The translations under genes and the position numbers were made by a program. From positions 1 to 10,767 of the forward strand of contig WLMP01000025.1 in the NCBI GenBank assembly GCA_009700155.1: DNA of 10,767 bases. Reading direction: 5' to 3'. Positions 5,357 through 10,767 of the stretch are shown here, in pieces (the first letter of the stretch is position 1; each line of letters starts with the position of its first letter). Below the pieces are notes generated by a model. It did no database searches, was not told the DNA's origin, and saw only the letters and a list, made by a program, of their open reading frames with translations. The DNA comes from Actinomycetota bacterium. Lineage in GTDB: Bacteria > Actinomycetota > Actinomycetes > Nanopelagicales > Nanopelagicaceae.

Positions 5357-7174
5357 TTCTCTTAAGTCTTTTTTATTTAACTCAGACAAATACCTGTTGT
5401 ATTGAGCCAGTTCATCATCTTCACCCATAGCCGCAGCGCGATCAGAGGCTCGATCTATCCGATTAGCCTCCTTTTTATCTGCTCGACTCCACTGAATAAA
5501 TGTGGCTAGTAACGCAAGGAGAATAGGTATCTCACCCATTGCCCAGCCAATTGATCCACCTAATTTTTGATCAGCCAATAAATCAGTTGCCCAAGGTCGC
5601 TCAAGCTGGGCAAAGTAGCCACCATCAATCAAAGTTGAAGCAGACATGATCGAAATTGAAAAGAATGCATGAATACTCATTGCTGCAAAAATAATTATTA
5701 TCTTGACTAAATGAGGAACTTTTTGTGGCATTGGGTCAATTCCAATAAGAATCTGGAAAAACAATATTCCAGCAAGTAGGAAATGTATTGACATAACAAA
5801 GTGACCAGTATGGCCTTGCATTAAGTTGCCAAAAAGTGGCGTGAAGTAAAGTGCAAATAACGAACCATCAAATATTGCTAGTGCAACTATTGGGTTTGTA
5901 TAAAATCTACCAAGTTTTGAATGCAGTAATGCGATAAATGAGCCTCTAACTCCTCGCTCTTGCGTATCTCGGCCAATTGGTAGCGTCCTAAGCGCTAAAG
6001 TAATTGGTGCCCCTAAAACTATTCCGATAGGTGCAATCATTCCAATTACCATATGCGCGGACATATGTGCTGAGAATGAAAAGTGTGAGTACAAACCTAA
6101 ACCACCGCTAGTTGCAAAATCGACAGCACTAATTCCAGCTGCAAATGCAAGTGTCCTACCAATTGGCCACTTAACGCCACGTCTACTTAAAATAATTACA
6201 CCCTTTATATACAAGGCAACTACAAAAATTAACAATCCAAGCATTAGCCCATCAATCTCGTAAGAGAATAAGATTCTAGAAAGAGTTGGCTCTGGTGGCA
6301 GTTCGATTCCAGTTACTAATAATCCTGGTGTTAAAACTATTTCTCTTTCAGGTGGTGAAATTGTTGAAAGCCAACTACCAACAAAAATTGTTCCAAACAT
6401 AATCGCTATTTCTGCTGTGATTAATCTAAAAACAGATGGTAGATCTGAGGCAATGATCCATCGTCTATGAATTGCACCAAATCCAATAAGAATTACCGTT
6501 AAAAAAATCTTTAAAATAGTGACTGCGCCATACTTGCTCTGCCAAGCTGAAAAACTATCTAATCTTGTAAATGCAGTTGCAGCACCACTTAGTGCCACAG
6601 CAATTGCACTCCAGAGTGCAATCTCACTGAATCTTGGTAGTGCAATGATCTTCTGTTCTTTACTTAATTGGGTTAGCCCGAAAAGGCCTCCTACCCAAAA
6701 ACTAATAGCAATTACATGGATAACTAGTGCTCCAATTGCAAGGCCATGATTTCCTGATGCACTGCCATGGCTTTGGAAAACCGGAGAGATTAATGATCCA
6801 AGTGCAATCAATATCGCTAGGTATGAAATGAGAATTTTTCGTAGTGGAAGTACTAAAAGAAGCAAAATTCCAGCGAATTGGATTAGATAGCTTTTCCCAA
6901 TTGATGTTTGAGTTAAATACGACCTGACAACTGTTAAATCAAAGGAAGTAAATAAGGGTTGTTCTAGTAGATAAGCTATTTGGATTAATATAAAAAGTAC
7001 AAGTGAGACAAACCAAAAGATAAGAAATAATTTAATTTTTTTAATTAACCCTAAGTTGCTTACTGCCCCCTTTATATCTTTATCTAAAAAAGCAATAGCT
7101 ATCAGTAAACCTATACTTAGAACTCCAAGTAATTGAACTAATCCTTTTGATAAGGGTGCAAGTACTTCTATCAT
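5354..7174 (-). CDS. ctaG: CopD-CtaG fusion: copper transport / cytochrome c oxidase assembly membrane protein
   Basis: A 606-residue integral membrane protein with about fifteen hydrophobic segments, combining two families. The N-terminal half (about 10-270) is CopD-like, with SHGSASGNHGLAIGALVIHV (135-154) and the following FWVGGL. The C-terminal half (about 300-565) is Caa3_CtaG-like: WPIGRTLAFAAGI (336-348), the FSFSAHMSAHMVIGMIAP block (365-382) with H370 and H374, LGAPITLALR (387-396), GHTGH (454-458), H464 and H502. CtaG helps place copper in the CuB site of haem-copper oxidases, and CopD moves copper across the membrane. This fusion is common in actinobacteria. The tail from about 565 is charged and cytoplasmic. 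The ATG at 7174 lies eight bases after the stop of the CopC-like gene, so the two are surely co-transcribed. Histidines conserved in the CtaG half suggest an active assembly factor. Confidence 0.9.
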   Translation of the reverse strand: MIEVLAPLSKGLVQLLGVLSIGLLIAIAFLDKDIKGAVSNLGLIKKIKLFLIFWFVSLVLFILIQIAYLLEQPLFTSFDLTVVRSYLTQTSIGKSYLIQFAGILLLLVLPLRKILISYLAILIALGSLISPVFQSHGSASGNHGLAIGALVIHVIAISFWVGGLFGLTQLSKEQKIIALPRFSEIALWSAIAVALSGAATAFTRLDSFSAWQSKYGAVTILKIFLTVILIGFGAIHRRWIIASDLPSVFRLITAEIAIMFGTIFVGSWLSTISPPEREIVLTPGLLVTGIELPPEPTLSRILFSYEIDGLMLGLLIFVVALYIKGVIILSRRGVKWPIGRTLAFAAGISAVDFATSGGLGLYSHFSFSAHMSAHMVIGMIAPIGIVLGAPITLALRTLPIGRDTQERGVRGSFIALLHSKLGRFYTNPIVALAIFDGSLFALYFTPLFGNLMQGHTGHFVMSIHFLLAGILFFQILIGIDPMPQKVPHLVKIIIIFAAMSIHAFFSISIMSASTLIDGGYFAQLERPWATDLLADQKLGGSIGWAMGEIPILLALLATFIQWSRADKKEANRIDRASDRAAAMGEDDELAQYNRYLSELNKKDLRE

Positions 7175-7182
7175 CTAGAAAT

Positions 7183-7761
7183 TTACTTTAAGAATTTCTT
7201 ACTTGTGCTTGGATTTTTTCTTTGCACTTTAGGTTTGCTTGGCGTGTTAAAAGTTTTTTTTGCATATCTGGATAAAAAGACTAGAACAATGAAAGCAAAT
7301 ATCAGTAAAGCAACTACAAATAAATCTGTGAGGCGGTTGGGATTATTTGTTGAAAGTGGATCTTCGCTAGTAGTTGGTTCTGGCGTTGCCATGGTTACTT
7401 CACCCGGTGAGTTATAGATAAATGTAAATGTTCCAGAGGCTGATTCTTCATCTATCACCATTAATGAATATGAGACGGTATAAGTTCCAGATGTCTCTAA
7501 TGGTTTTAGCCCTACTAATAAAACTGAACCTTGTACTTGAACTGAACCATCATCTACTCGAACTCCACTTGGATTGGTAACCTCTATTGAGTTGGCACCT
7601 TCTACTAAATCAGAATTAGCTTTTATTGAAACTGCGCTAGGTGAGATACTTAAAATCGATCCGGCAGTTGGGGATGTAGAAACAATTGAAGTCGCTGCAG
7701 CAATATTTGTTCCAAGAAATACGAACATAGACAAGCTAATTACCTGAACTAAGCGCTTCAT
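7183..7761 (-). CDS. CopC-domain membrane-anchored protein lacking copper-binding histidines
   Basis: A 192-residue exported protein with a Lys-Arg start, a hydrophobic signal segment (about 4-22) and likely cleavage after A21-A23. A CopC-type beta sandwich follows (about 24-117): STSPTAGSILSISPSAVSIK, the SIEVTNPSG strand, LLVGLKPLETSGTYTVSYSL and a SGTFTF end. A Thr/Ser/Pro/Glu-rich linker (about 118-143), one transmembrane helix (146-164) and a Lys-rich cytoplasmic tail complete it, the usual layout for actinobacterial CopC domains. In canonical CopC the mature N-terminus starts near a histidine and the D-x-H pair near the end binds Cu(II). Here the first site is TSIVSTSP and the second reads DEESASG, and the whole protein contains no histidine or cysteine. 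Copper binding by the known site is therefore not expected. The gene precedes the CopD-CtaG fusion by eight bases. Confidence 0.83.
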   Translation of the reverse strand: MKRLVQVISLSMFVFLGTNIAAATSIVSTSPTAGSILSISPSAVSIKANSDLVEGANSIEVTNPSGVRVDDGSVQVQGSVLLVGLKPLETSGTYTVSYSLMVIDEESASGTFTFIYNSPGEVTMATPEPTTSEDPLSTNNPNRLTDLFVVALLIFAFIVLVFLSRYAKKTFNTPSKPKVQRKNPSTSKKFLK

Positions 7762-7805
7762 AGGTCTAATAACCTTTCTGGTTAGCCCTTATCTTCCCAC
7801 TTGCT

Positions 7806-7811
7806 TAAGAT
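7806..7811 (+). promoter_or_regulatory. Candidate leaderless -10 element for the FmdB/Ruc-like gene
   Basis: TAAGAT ends eight bases before the ATG at 7820, again without a ribosome site in between. The same hexamer stands before purU. The 58-base gap also carries the 5' region of the divergent CopC-like gene, where AGAAAGG lies 11 bases before its ATG as a weak, rather distant ribosome site. Confidence 0.45.
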
Positions 7812-7819
7812 TATCCCCT

Positions 7820-8077
7820 ATGCCTACCTATGAATACCTGTGTAATAAATGTGAACACGCATTTGAGGTGGTTCAATCATTTACCGATCCAGCCATTGAG
7901 CAGTGCCCTAAATGCCAAGGAGGCGTTCGTAAGGTTTATAACAATGTTGGAGTCGTTTTTAAGGGTAGTGGATTTTATAAAACTGATTCAAGATCTTCCA
8001 CGCCTAGTAAAACTGAGAGTAAGCCAGAAGCCAAAACTGAAACTAAATCTGAGAATAAAACAAGTAAACCTGACTAA
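7820..8077 (+). CDS. FmdB-family zinc-ribbon protein, Ruc-like (possible redox-regulated chaperone)
   Basis: An 85-residue protein. The N-terminal zinc ribbon MPTYEYLCNKCEHAFEV has C8 and C11, paired with C29 and C32 (CPKC), then KVYNNVGVVFKGSGFYKTDS. This matches the FmdB/CxxC_CxxC_SSSS family. From about 58 the tail is low-complexity and disordered, a near-repetitive run of Lys, Thr, Ser and Glu with S/T-K-T-E-S-K-type units. The best-studied actinobacterial homologue, M. tuberculosis Rv0991c (Ruc), is a zinc-bound, oxidation-activated chaperone with a disordered tail, encoded next to 5-FCL (from memory). Here 3.6 kb with three genes lies between them. The start is supported by the leaderless -10 and by the conserved MPTYEY opening. 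Another frame overlaps (7830-8105) but is a shadow. The 3' end overlaps the small minus-strand gene by four bases. Confidence 0.85.
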   Translation: MPTYEYLCNKCEHAFEVVQSFTDPAIEQCPKCQGGVRKVYNNVGVVFKGSGFYKTDSRSSTPSKTESKPEAKTETKSENKTSKPD

Positions 8078-8238
8078 AAGTGGTGCGGAGGCTTTTCAGC
8101 TGTAATTTCTGCATCCCGATTCACATCTATTTCTAGATCGATTTCATCACTGGTTATTTTAGGTAAGAGGTGACTAACTTCACCGGTATTCTTCTTAACT
8201 GGAGTACTGTTATTTTGAGAATCTTGTTGATCATTCAT
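8074..8238 (-). CDS. Small acidic protein of 54 residues, unknown function
   Basis: A short frame on the minus strand, from an ATG at 8238 to a TAG at 8076-8074, fills the gap between the zinc-ribbon gene and the MMPL gene almost completely. The product is hydrophilic and acidic in the middle (ITSDEIDLEIDVNRDAEITA), rich in Asn/Gln/Ser at the N-terminus, and ends in PPHHF. There is no signal peptide, membrane helix or Cys. I do not recognise a family. A gene is supported by the exact filling of an otherwise empty gap in a tightly packed genome, the four-base convergent overlap that recurs elsewhere in the window, and a symmetric -10-like element just upstream. A second ATG four bases downstream opens a shorter frame with no appealing product. 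It could be disordered and a partner of a larger protein; no function is proposed. Confidence 0.55.
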   Translation of the reverse strand: MNDQQDSQNNSTPVKKNTGEVSHLLPKITSDEIDLEIDVNRDAEITAEKPPHHF

Positions 8239-8253
8239 TAGAATATAATTCTA
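8239..8253. promoter_or_regulatory. Palindromic bidirectional promoter element
   Basis: TAGAAT-ATA-ATTCTA is a perfect 6+6 inverted repeat around a three-base centre. On the plus strand it contains TATAAT (8244-8249), a perfect -10 placing a start near 8256 and a leader of about 33 bases for the MMPL gene. On the minus strand TAGAAT (8253-8248) or TATATT can serve the 54-residue gene. It could also be an operator for a dimeric regulator. Confidence 0.5.
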
Positions 8254-8279
8254 CTCTAAATCCGAATTAATTAGTAATT

Positions 8280-8285
8280 AAGGAA
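8280..8285 (+). promoter_or_regulatory. Ribosome binding site of the MMPL gene
   Basis: AAGGAA ends three bases before the ATG at 8289. It is one of the few clear Shine-Dalgarno sequences in the window and agrees with the leadered transcript predicted from TATAAT at 8244. Confidence 0.6.
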
Positions 8286-8288
8286 CAA

Positions 8289-10388
8289 ATGTTTGAAAAA
8301 TTAGGTACATTGATTGTAAATCGAAAGAAATTTATTTTTTCATTATTTATTGCCTTGATATTGGCAGCTGGTGCAATTGGCTCATCTGTATTCGGAAAAT
8401 TAGATAGCGGTGGGTACTCAGACCCAAAGAGTGATTCAGCAAAAGTATTTGAATACTTAACTGATGTGTTTAAAGTTAAAGACCCAGCAGTAGTTTTAGT
8501 TGTTGAGACAAAAGATGGTGTTATCTCACCTACATCATCAGCATCAGCTATAAAACTTGAGGGGCAAATAAAGACCGAACCCGGCGTTGAGTCCACACTT
8601 TCATTTTGGAGTTCAGGTGGAGCCCCATCATTAAAAAGTAGTGATGGAAATTCTGCATTTCTTTTTATATATAGTGACAGTATTGAATGGGATGGCGTTC
8701 AGGACTTAGGCAAGAGAATGCAAGCAAAATACGAAGGTAACTACGAGGGCTTAAAAGTTTACGCAAGTGGTACTGGTGTATTTGCCCATGCGATAAACAC
8801 TAAAATTGCAGATGATTTAAAGTTGTCTGAAATTATCTCAATACCACTTACTTTTATATTCTTAATTTTTGTTTTTGGCAGTCTAGTTGCAAGTGCTATG
8901 CCACTACTTGTAGGAGTCTCAGCAATTTTAGGCTCACTATTAATTATGTACTTACTTACTTTATTTACTGGCGTAAGTATTTTTGCATTAAACCTAATCA
9001 CTGGCTTAGGGCTAGGACTAGGTATTGATTATTCACTTCTTATGGTTAACCGCTTTAGGGAAGAGCTGCACGCTGGTAAATCAGTTGATGAGGCGATTCG
9101 TAAAACAGTAAGCACTGCTGGCAAAACTGTTTTTTACTCTGGTCTAACAATTGTTATTACATTGGCTTCGCTGATGCTGTTTCCTTTGATGTTCCTAAAA
9201 TCATTTGGATATGCAGGTGTAACAGTTGTGATCATGGCAGTACTTGGCTCATTGGTCGCACTTCCAGCACTACTTGCCATACTAGGAACACGAATCAATA
9301 AAGCTGTTGTCCGAAAGGGTGCAATTGCACCAAAGGAAGACGGAAGATGGGCACAAACTGCAAGATTTGTTATGAGAAGGCCAGTAGCAGTTGTAACACT
9401 TTCTTTAATCCTATTAACAATATTAGCGGCTCCTATTAAAGATATTGTCTTTACTCAAGTTGATTCAAGAGTTTTGCCAGCAAGTAACCCAGCTGCTGCT
9501 GCATCCAAAATAATTTCAGAACGTTTTCCAGGCCAAGAAGGTAACCCAATTGAAATCGTTATTCCAAAGGGTGCCACGATGGGTACTCAGATAAGTCAAT
9601 ACACTACAGAAATAGCAAAAGTTGATGGTGTAGTTCGAATTGGACAGTCTCAAGTTTTTGGAGATGATGTTCGAGTTACTGCAATTCATTCAATGGGGCC
9701 AAGAACACCAGATGCTGAGCGATTAATCCAAGATATTAGGAAATTACCAGCTCCTCAAGGCACATTAATTGGAGGAGTAGCCGCAGATTATGCTGATACA
9801 CAAAACGGAATTGCTCGAACAATGCCATGGGCATTGCTGTGGATCACTCTTGGCGTATTGATCCTTTTGTTCGTCTTTACTGGATCAATAATTCTGCCAA
9901 TAAAAGCGGTAATTCTAAATATTTTATCCCTGGGAGCAACACTTGGTGTGATCACCTGGATATTTGTTGATGGAAATCTAAGGTGGCTTGTTGGAGACTT
10001 CACTGTTGTAAATGCAGTTGATACTGGATCAATTATCTTAGTTGCAGTTGTAGCATTTGGTTTATCTATGGATTATGAGCTATTCCTATTATCGAGAATT
10101 AAGGAAGAGCATGATGCTGGTAAATCAAATATTGAATCTGTAGCAATTGGATTACAGCGATCAGCTCGCATTATTACTGCAGCGGCAGGATTGTTGGCAA
10201 TAGTGTTTGCCTCATTTATTCTAAGTGGTGTTACTTCTATAAAAATGTTGGGCTTTGGTGTGGCATTTGCAATTATTCTAGATGCTACCTTAGTACGAGG
10301 TTTGTTAGTTCCTGCCCTGATGCGATTATTTGGCGAAAGAAATTGGTGGGCGCCTAAATCAATGAAGAAATTTACAATATCTCATTAA
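8289..10388 (+). CDS. MMPL-family RND transporter
   Basis: A 699-residue membrane transporter with the internal two-fold repeat of the MMPL/RND superfamily. Each half has one transmembrane helix (about 12-32 and 364-382), an extracytoplasmic domain (about 35-180 and 385-510) and a cluster of five helices (about 183-335 and 512-680). Both proton-relay Asp-Tyr pairs are present: GLGLGIDYSLLMVNRFREEL (241-260; D247-Y248) and FGLSMDYELFLLSRIKEEHD (590-609; D595-Y596). They are equivalent to the D-Y pairs of mycobacterial MmpL3. These proteins use the proton gradient to export lipids or other hydrophobic compounds. At about 700 residues it resembles the short MmpL-like (YdfJ-type) proteins of actinobacteria and lacks a long C-terminal domain. 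No cargo-synthesis genes lie nearby, so the substrate is unknown. The start is decided by the AAGGAA site. Confidence 0.92.
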   Translation: MFEKLGTLIVNRKKFIFSLFIALILAAGAIGSSVFGKLDSGGYSDPKSDSAKVFEYLTDVFKVKDPAVVLVVETKDGVISPTSSASAIKLEGQIKTEPGVESTLSFWSSGGAPSLKSSDGNSAFLFIYSDSIEWDGVQDLGKRMQAKYEGNYEGLKVYASGTGVFAHAINTKIADDLKLSEIISIPLTFIFLIFVFGSLVASAMPLLVGVSAILGSLLIMYLLTLFTGVSIFALNLITGLGLGLGIDYSLLMVNRFREELHAGKSVDEAIRKTVSTAGKTVFYSGLTIVITLASLMLFPLMFLKSFGYAGVTVVIMAVLGSLVALPALLAILGTRINKAVVRKGAIAPKEDGRWAQTARFVMRRPVAVVTLSLILLTILAAPIKDIVFTQVDSRVLPASNPAAAASKIISERFPGQEGNPIEIVIPKGATMGTQISQYTTEIAKVDGVVRIGQSQVFGDDVRVTAIHSMGPRTPDAERLIQDIRKLPAPQGTLIGGVAADYADTQNGIARTMPWALLWITLGVLILLFVFTGSIILPIKAVILNILSLGATLGVITWIFVDGNLRWLVGDFTVVNAVDTGSIILVAVVAFGLSMDYELFLLSRIKEEHDAGKSNIESVAIGLQRSARIITAAAGLLAIVFASFILSGVTSIKMLGFGVAFAIILDATLVRGLLVPALMRLFGERNWWAPKSMKKFTISH

Positions 10389-10394
10389 ATCAAT

Positions 10395-10400
10395 TAAGAT
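10395..10400 (+). promoter_or_regulatory. Candidate leaderless -10 element for purU
   Basis: TAAGAT lies in the 17-base gap after the MMPL stop and ends five bases before the purU ATG at 10406. No Shine-Dalgarno sequence is present, which favours separate leaderless transcription over coupling to the MMPL gene. Confidence 0.45.
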
Positions 10401-10405
10401 TTGAT

Positions 10406-10767
10406 ATGAAGTTAATTGCAACTCTTCAGTGTCAAGATCAGCCGGGAATCGTTAATGCGATGACTTCGGCAATTCTAGATTGCTCTGGCAATATTATAGA
10501 GAATCAACAATTTACAGATCCAATTACAAATTTATTTGTTATGAGAACAAAATTTGATACTAATAAGCTAGTTGGAGATGCCAAAGAGATTATCGAAAGT
10601 AAAATGAAAAAGTTTAAACCTGAAATATCAATCAGGGAGAGCACAAAGAAAAAGAAGGCCCTGGTTTTAGTATCAAAAGAGAGCCACTGCTTACGTGATC
10701 TTCTATATTTAATGGAGTTAGGTGAATTACCGATTGAAATTCCACTAGTTATTTCAAATCATGAGGA
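10406..10767 (+). CDS. purU: Formyltetrahydrofolate deformylase PurU, N-terminal part
   Basis: An open frame from ATG at 10406 runs off the right edge after 120 codons. PurU hydrolyses 10-formyl-THF to THF and formate, balancing the one-carbon pool and supplying formate for purine synthesis. Residues 1-75 form the ACT regulatory domain: IATLQCQDQPGIVNAMTSAI with the D-Q-P-G-I-V core, and C26-S-G-N followed by ENQQFTDP. The catalytic formyl-transferase domain begins with ALVLVSKESHCLRDLLY (85-101), GELPIEIPLVISNHE (106-120) and the expected S-N-H. In most homologues the residue after DLLY is Arg; here it is Leu. The active-site His/Asp further on are outside the window. With 5-FCL at 3642, this makes two formyl-folate enzymes in the region, although they are not in one operon. 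Confidence 0.92.
   Translation, partial: MKLIATLQCQDQPGIVNAMTSAILDCSGNIIENQQFTDPITNLFVMRTKFDTNKLVGDAKEIIESKMKKFKPEISIRESTKKKKALVLVSKESHCLRDLLYLMELGELPIEIPLVISNHE

Noticed and set aside
7183..7761. Calling the CopC-like protein a copper-binding resistance protein
   Set aside because: It has no histidine or cysteine and both known ligand sites are replaced; only the fold and the context support the CopC name.
7830..8105. Second plus-strand frame overlapping fmdB
   Set aside because: It is out of frame with a clear zinc-ribbon protein and its translation shows no recognisable motif.
8267..8596. Minus-strand frame opposite the start of the MMPL gene
   Set aside because: It lies antisense to a well-supported coding region, has low-complexity composition and no ribosome site or leaderless -10 that I can see.
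8289..10388. Naming the transporter MmpL3 or a trehalose-mycolate flippase
   Set aside because: Only family motifs are shared; length, missing C-terminal domain and the absence of mycolate genes argue against it.
1..10767. Mobile elements, CRISPR arrays, phage genes or RNA genes
   Set aside because: No direct-repeat arrays, transposase or integrase motifs, terminal inverted repeats or tRNA-like folds were seen; base composition and gene density are even throughout.

Overview
This AT-rich window reads as a streamlined, low-G+C actinobacterial chromosome. The gene set and order are typical of Actinomycetia: an rsmI/pmt divergent pair, a moeA-like gene with a RimJ acetyltransferase and a SepX/GlpR membrane protein, 5-formyltetrahydrofolate cyclo-ligase, a Ruc-like FmdB protein, a CopD-CtaG fusion and an MMPL transporter. 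With very short or negative intergenic spacing, this suggests a freshwater acI-type (Nanopelagicales) genome. The taxon is inferred, not proven. No mobile element, CRISPR array, tRNA, rRNA or gene-free stretch above 300 bases is visible.

Layout. Positions 1-34 hold the first codons of rsmI (minus), divergent from a protein O-mannosyltransferase (93-1340, +). A three-gene minus-strand cluster follows: moeA/gephyrin-like 'glp' (3597-2698), rimJ-type acetyltransferase (2691-2131) and sepX/glpR-like membrane protein (about 2063-1341). 5-FCL (3642-4184, +) diverges from it. Next on the minus strand come a CopC-like protein (7761-7183), a CopD-CtaG fusion (7174-5354) and an acyl-CoA dehydrogenase (5344-4181). 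Then come an FmdB/Ruc-like zinc-ribbon protein (7820-8077, +), a small 54-residue protein (8238-8074, -), an MMPL transporter (8289-10388, +) and the 5' part of purU (10406 to the edge, +).

How the genes work together. The most interesting unit is 3597-1341. The MoeA homologue has lost the whole MPT-binding/domain II segment and all catalytic motifs, yet keeps its place beside the membrane protein known as SepX in Streptomyces and GlpR in Corynebacterium. This fits a minimal gephyrin-like cell-division module rather than molybdenum cofactor synthesis. CopC and CopD-CtaG probably serve copper supply to cytochrome oxidase, but the CopC has no histidine at all. 5-FCL and PurU both act on formyl-tetrahydrofolate.

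Two architectural themes recur. Three convergent gene pairs abut or overlap by four bases with no terminator. At least six start codons are preceded at 5-8 bases by a TAnnnT hexamer, as expected for leaderless transcription.
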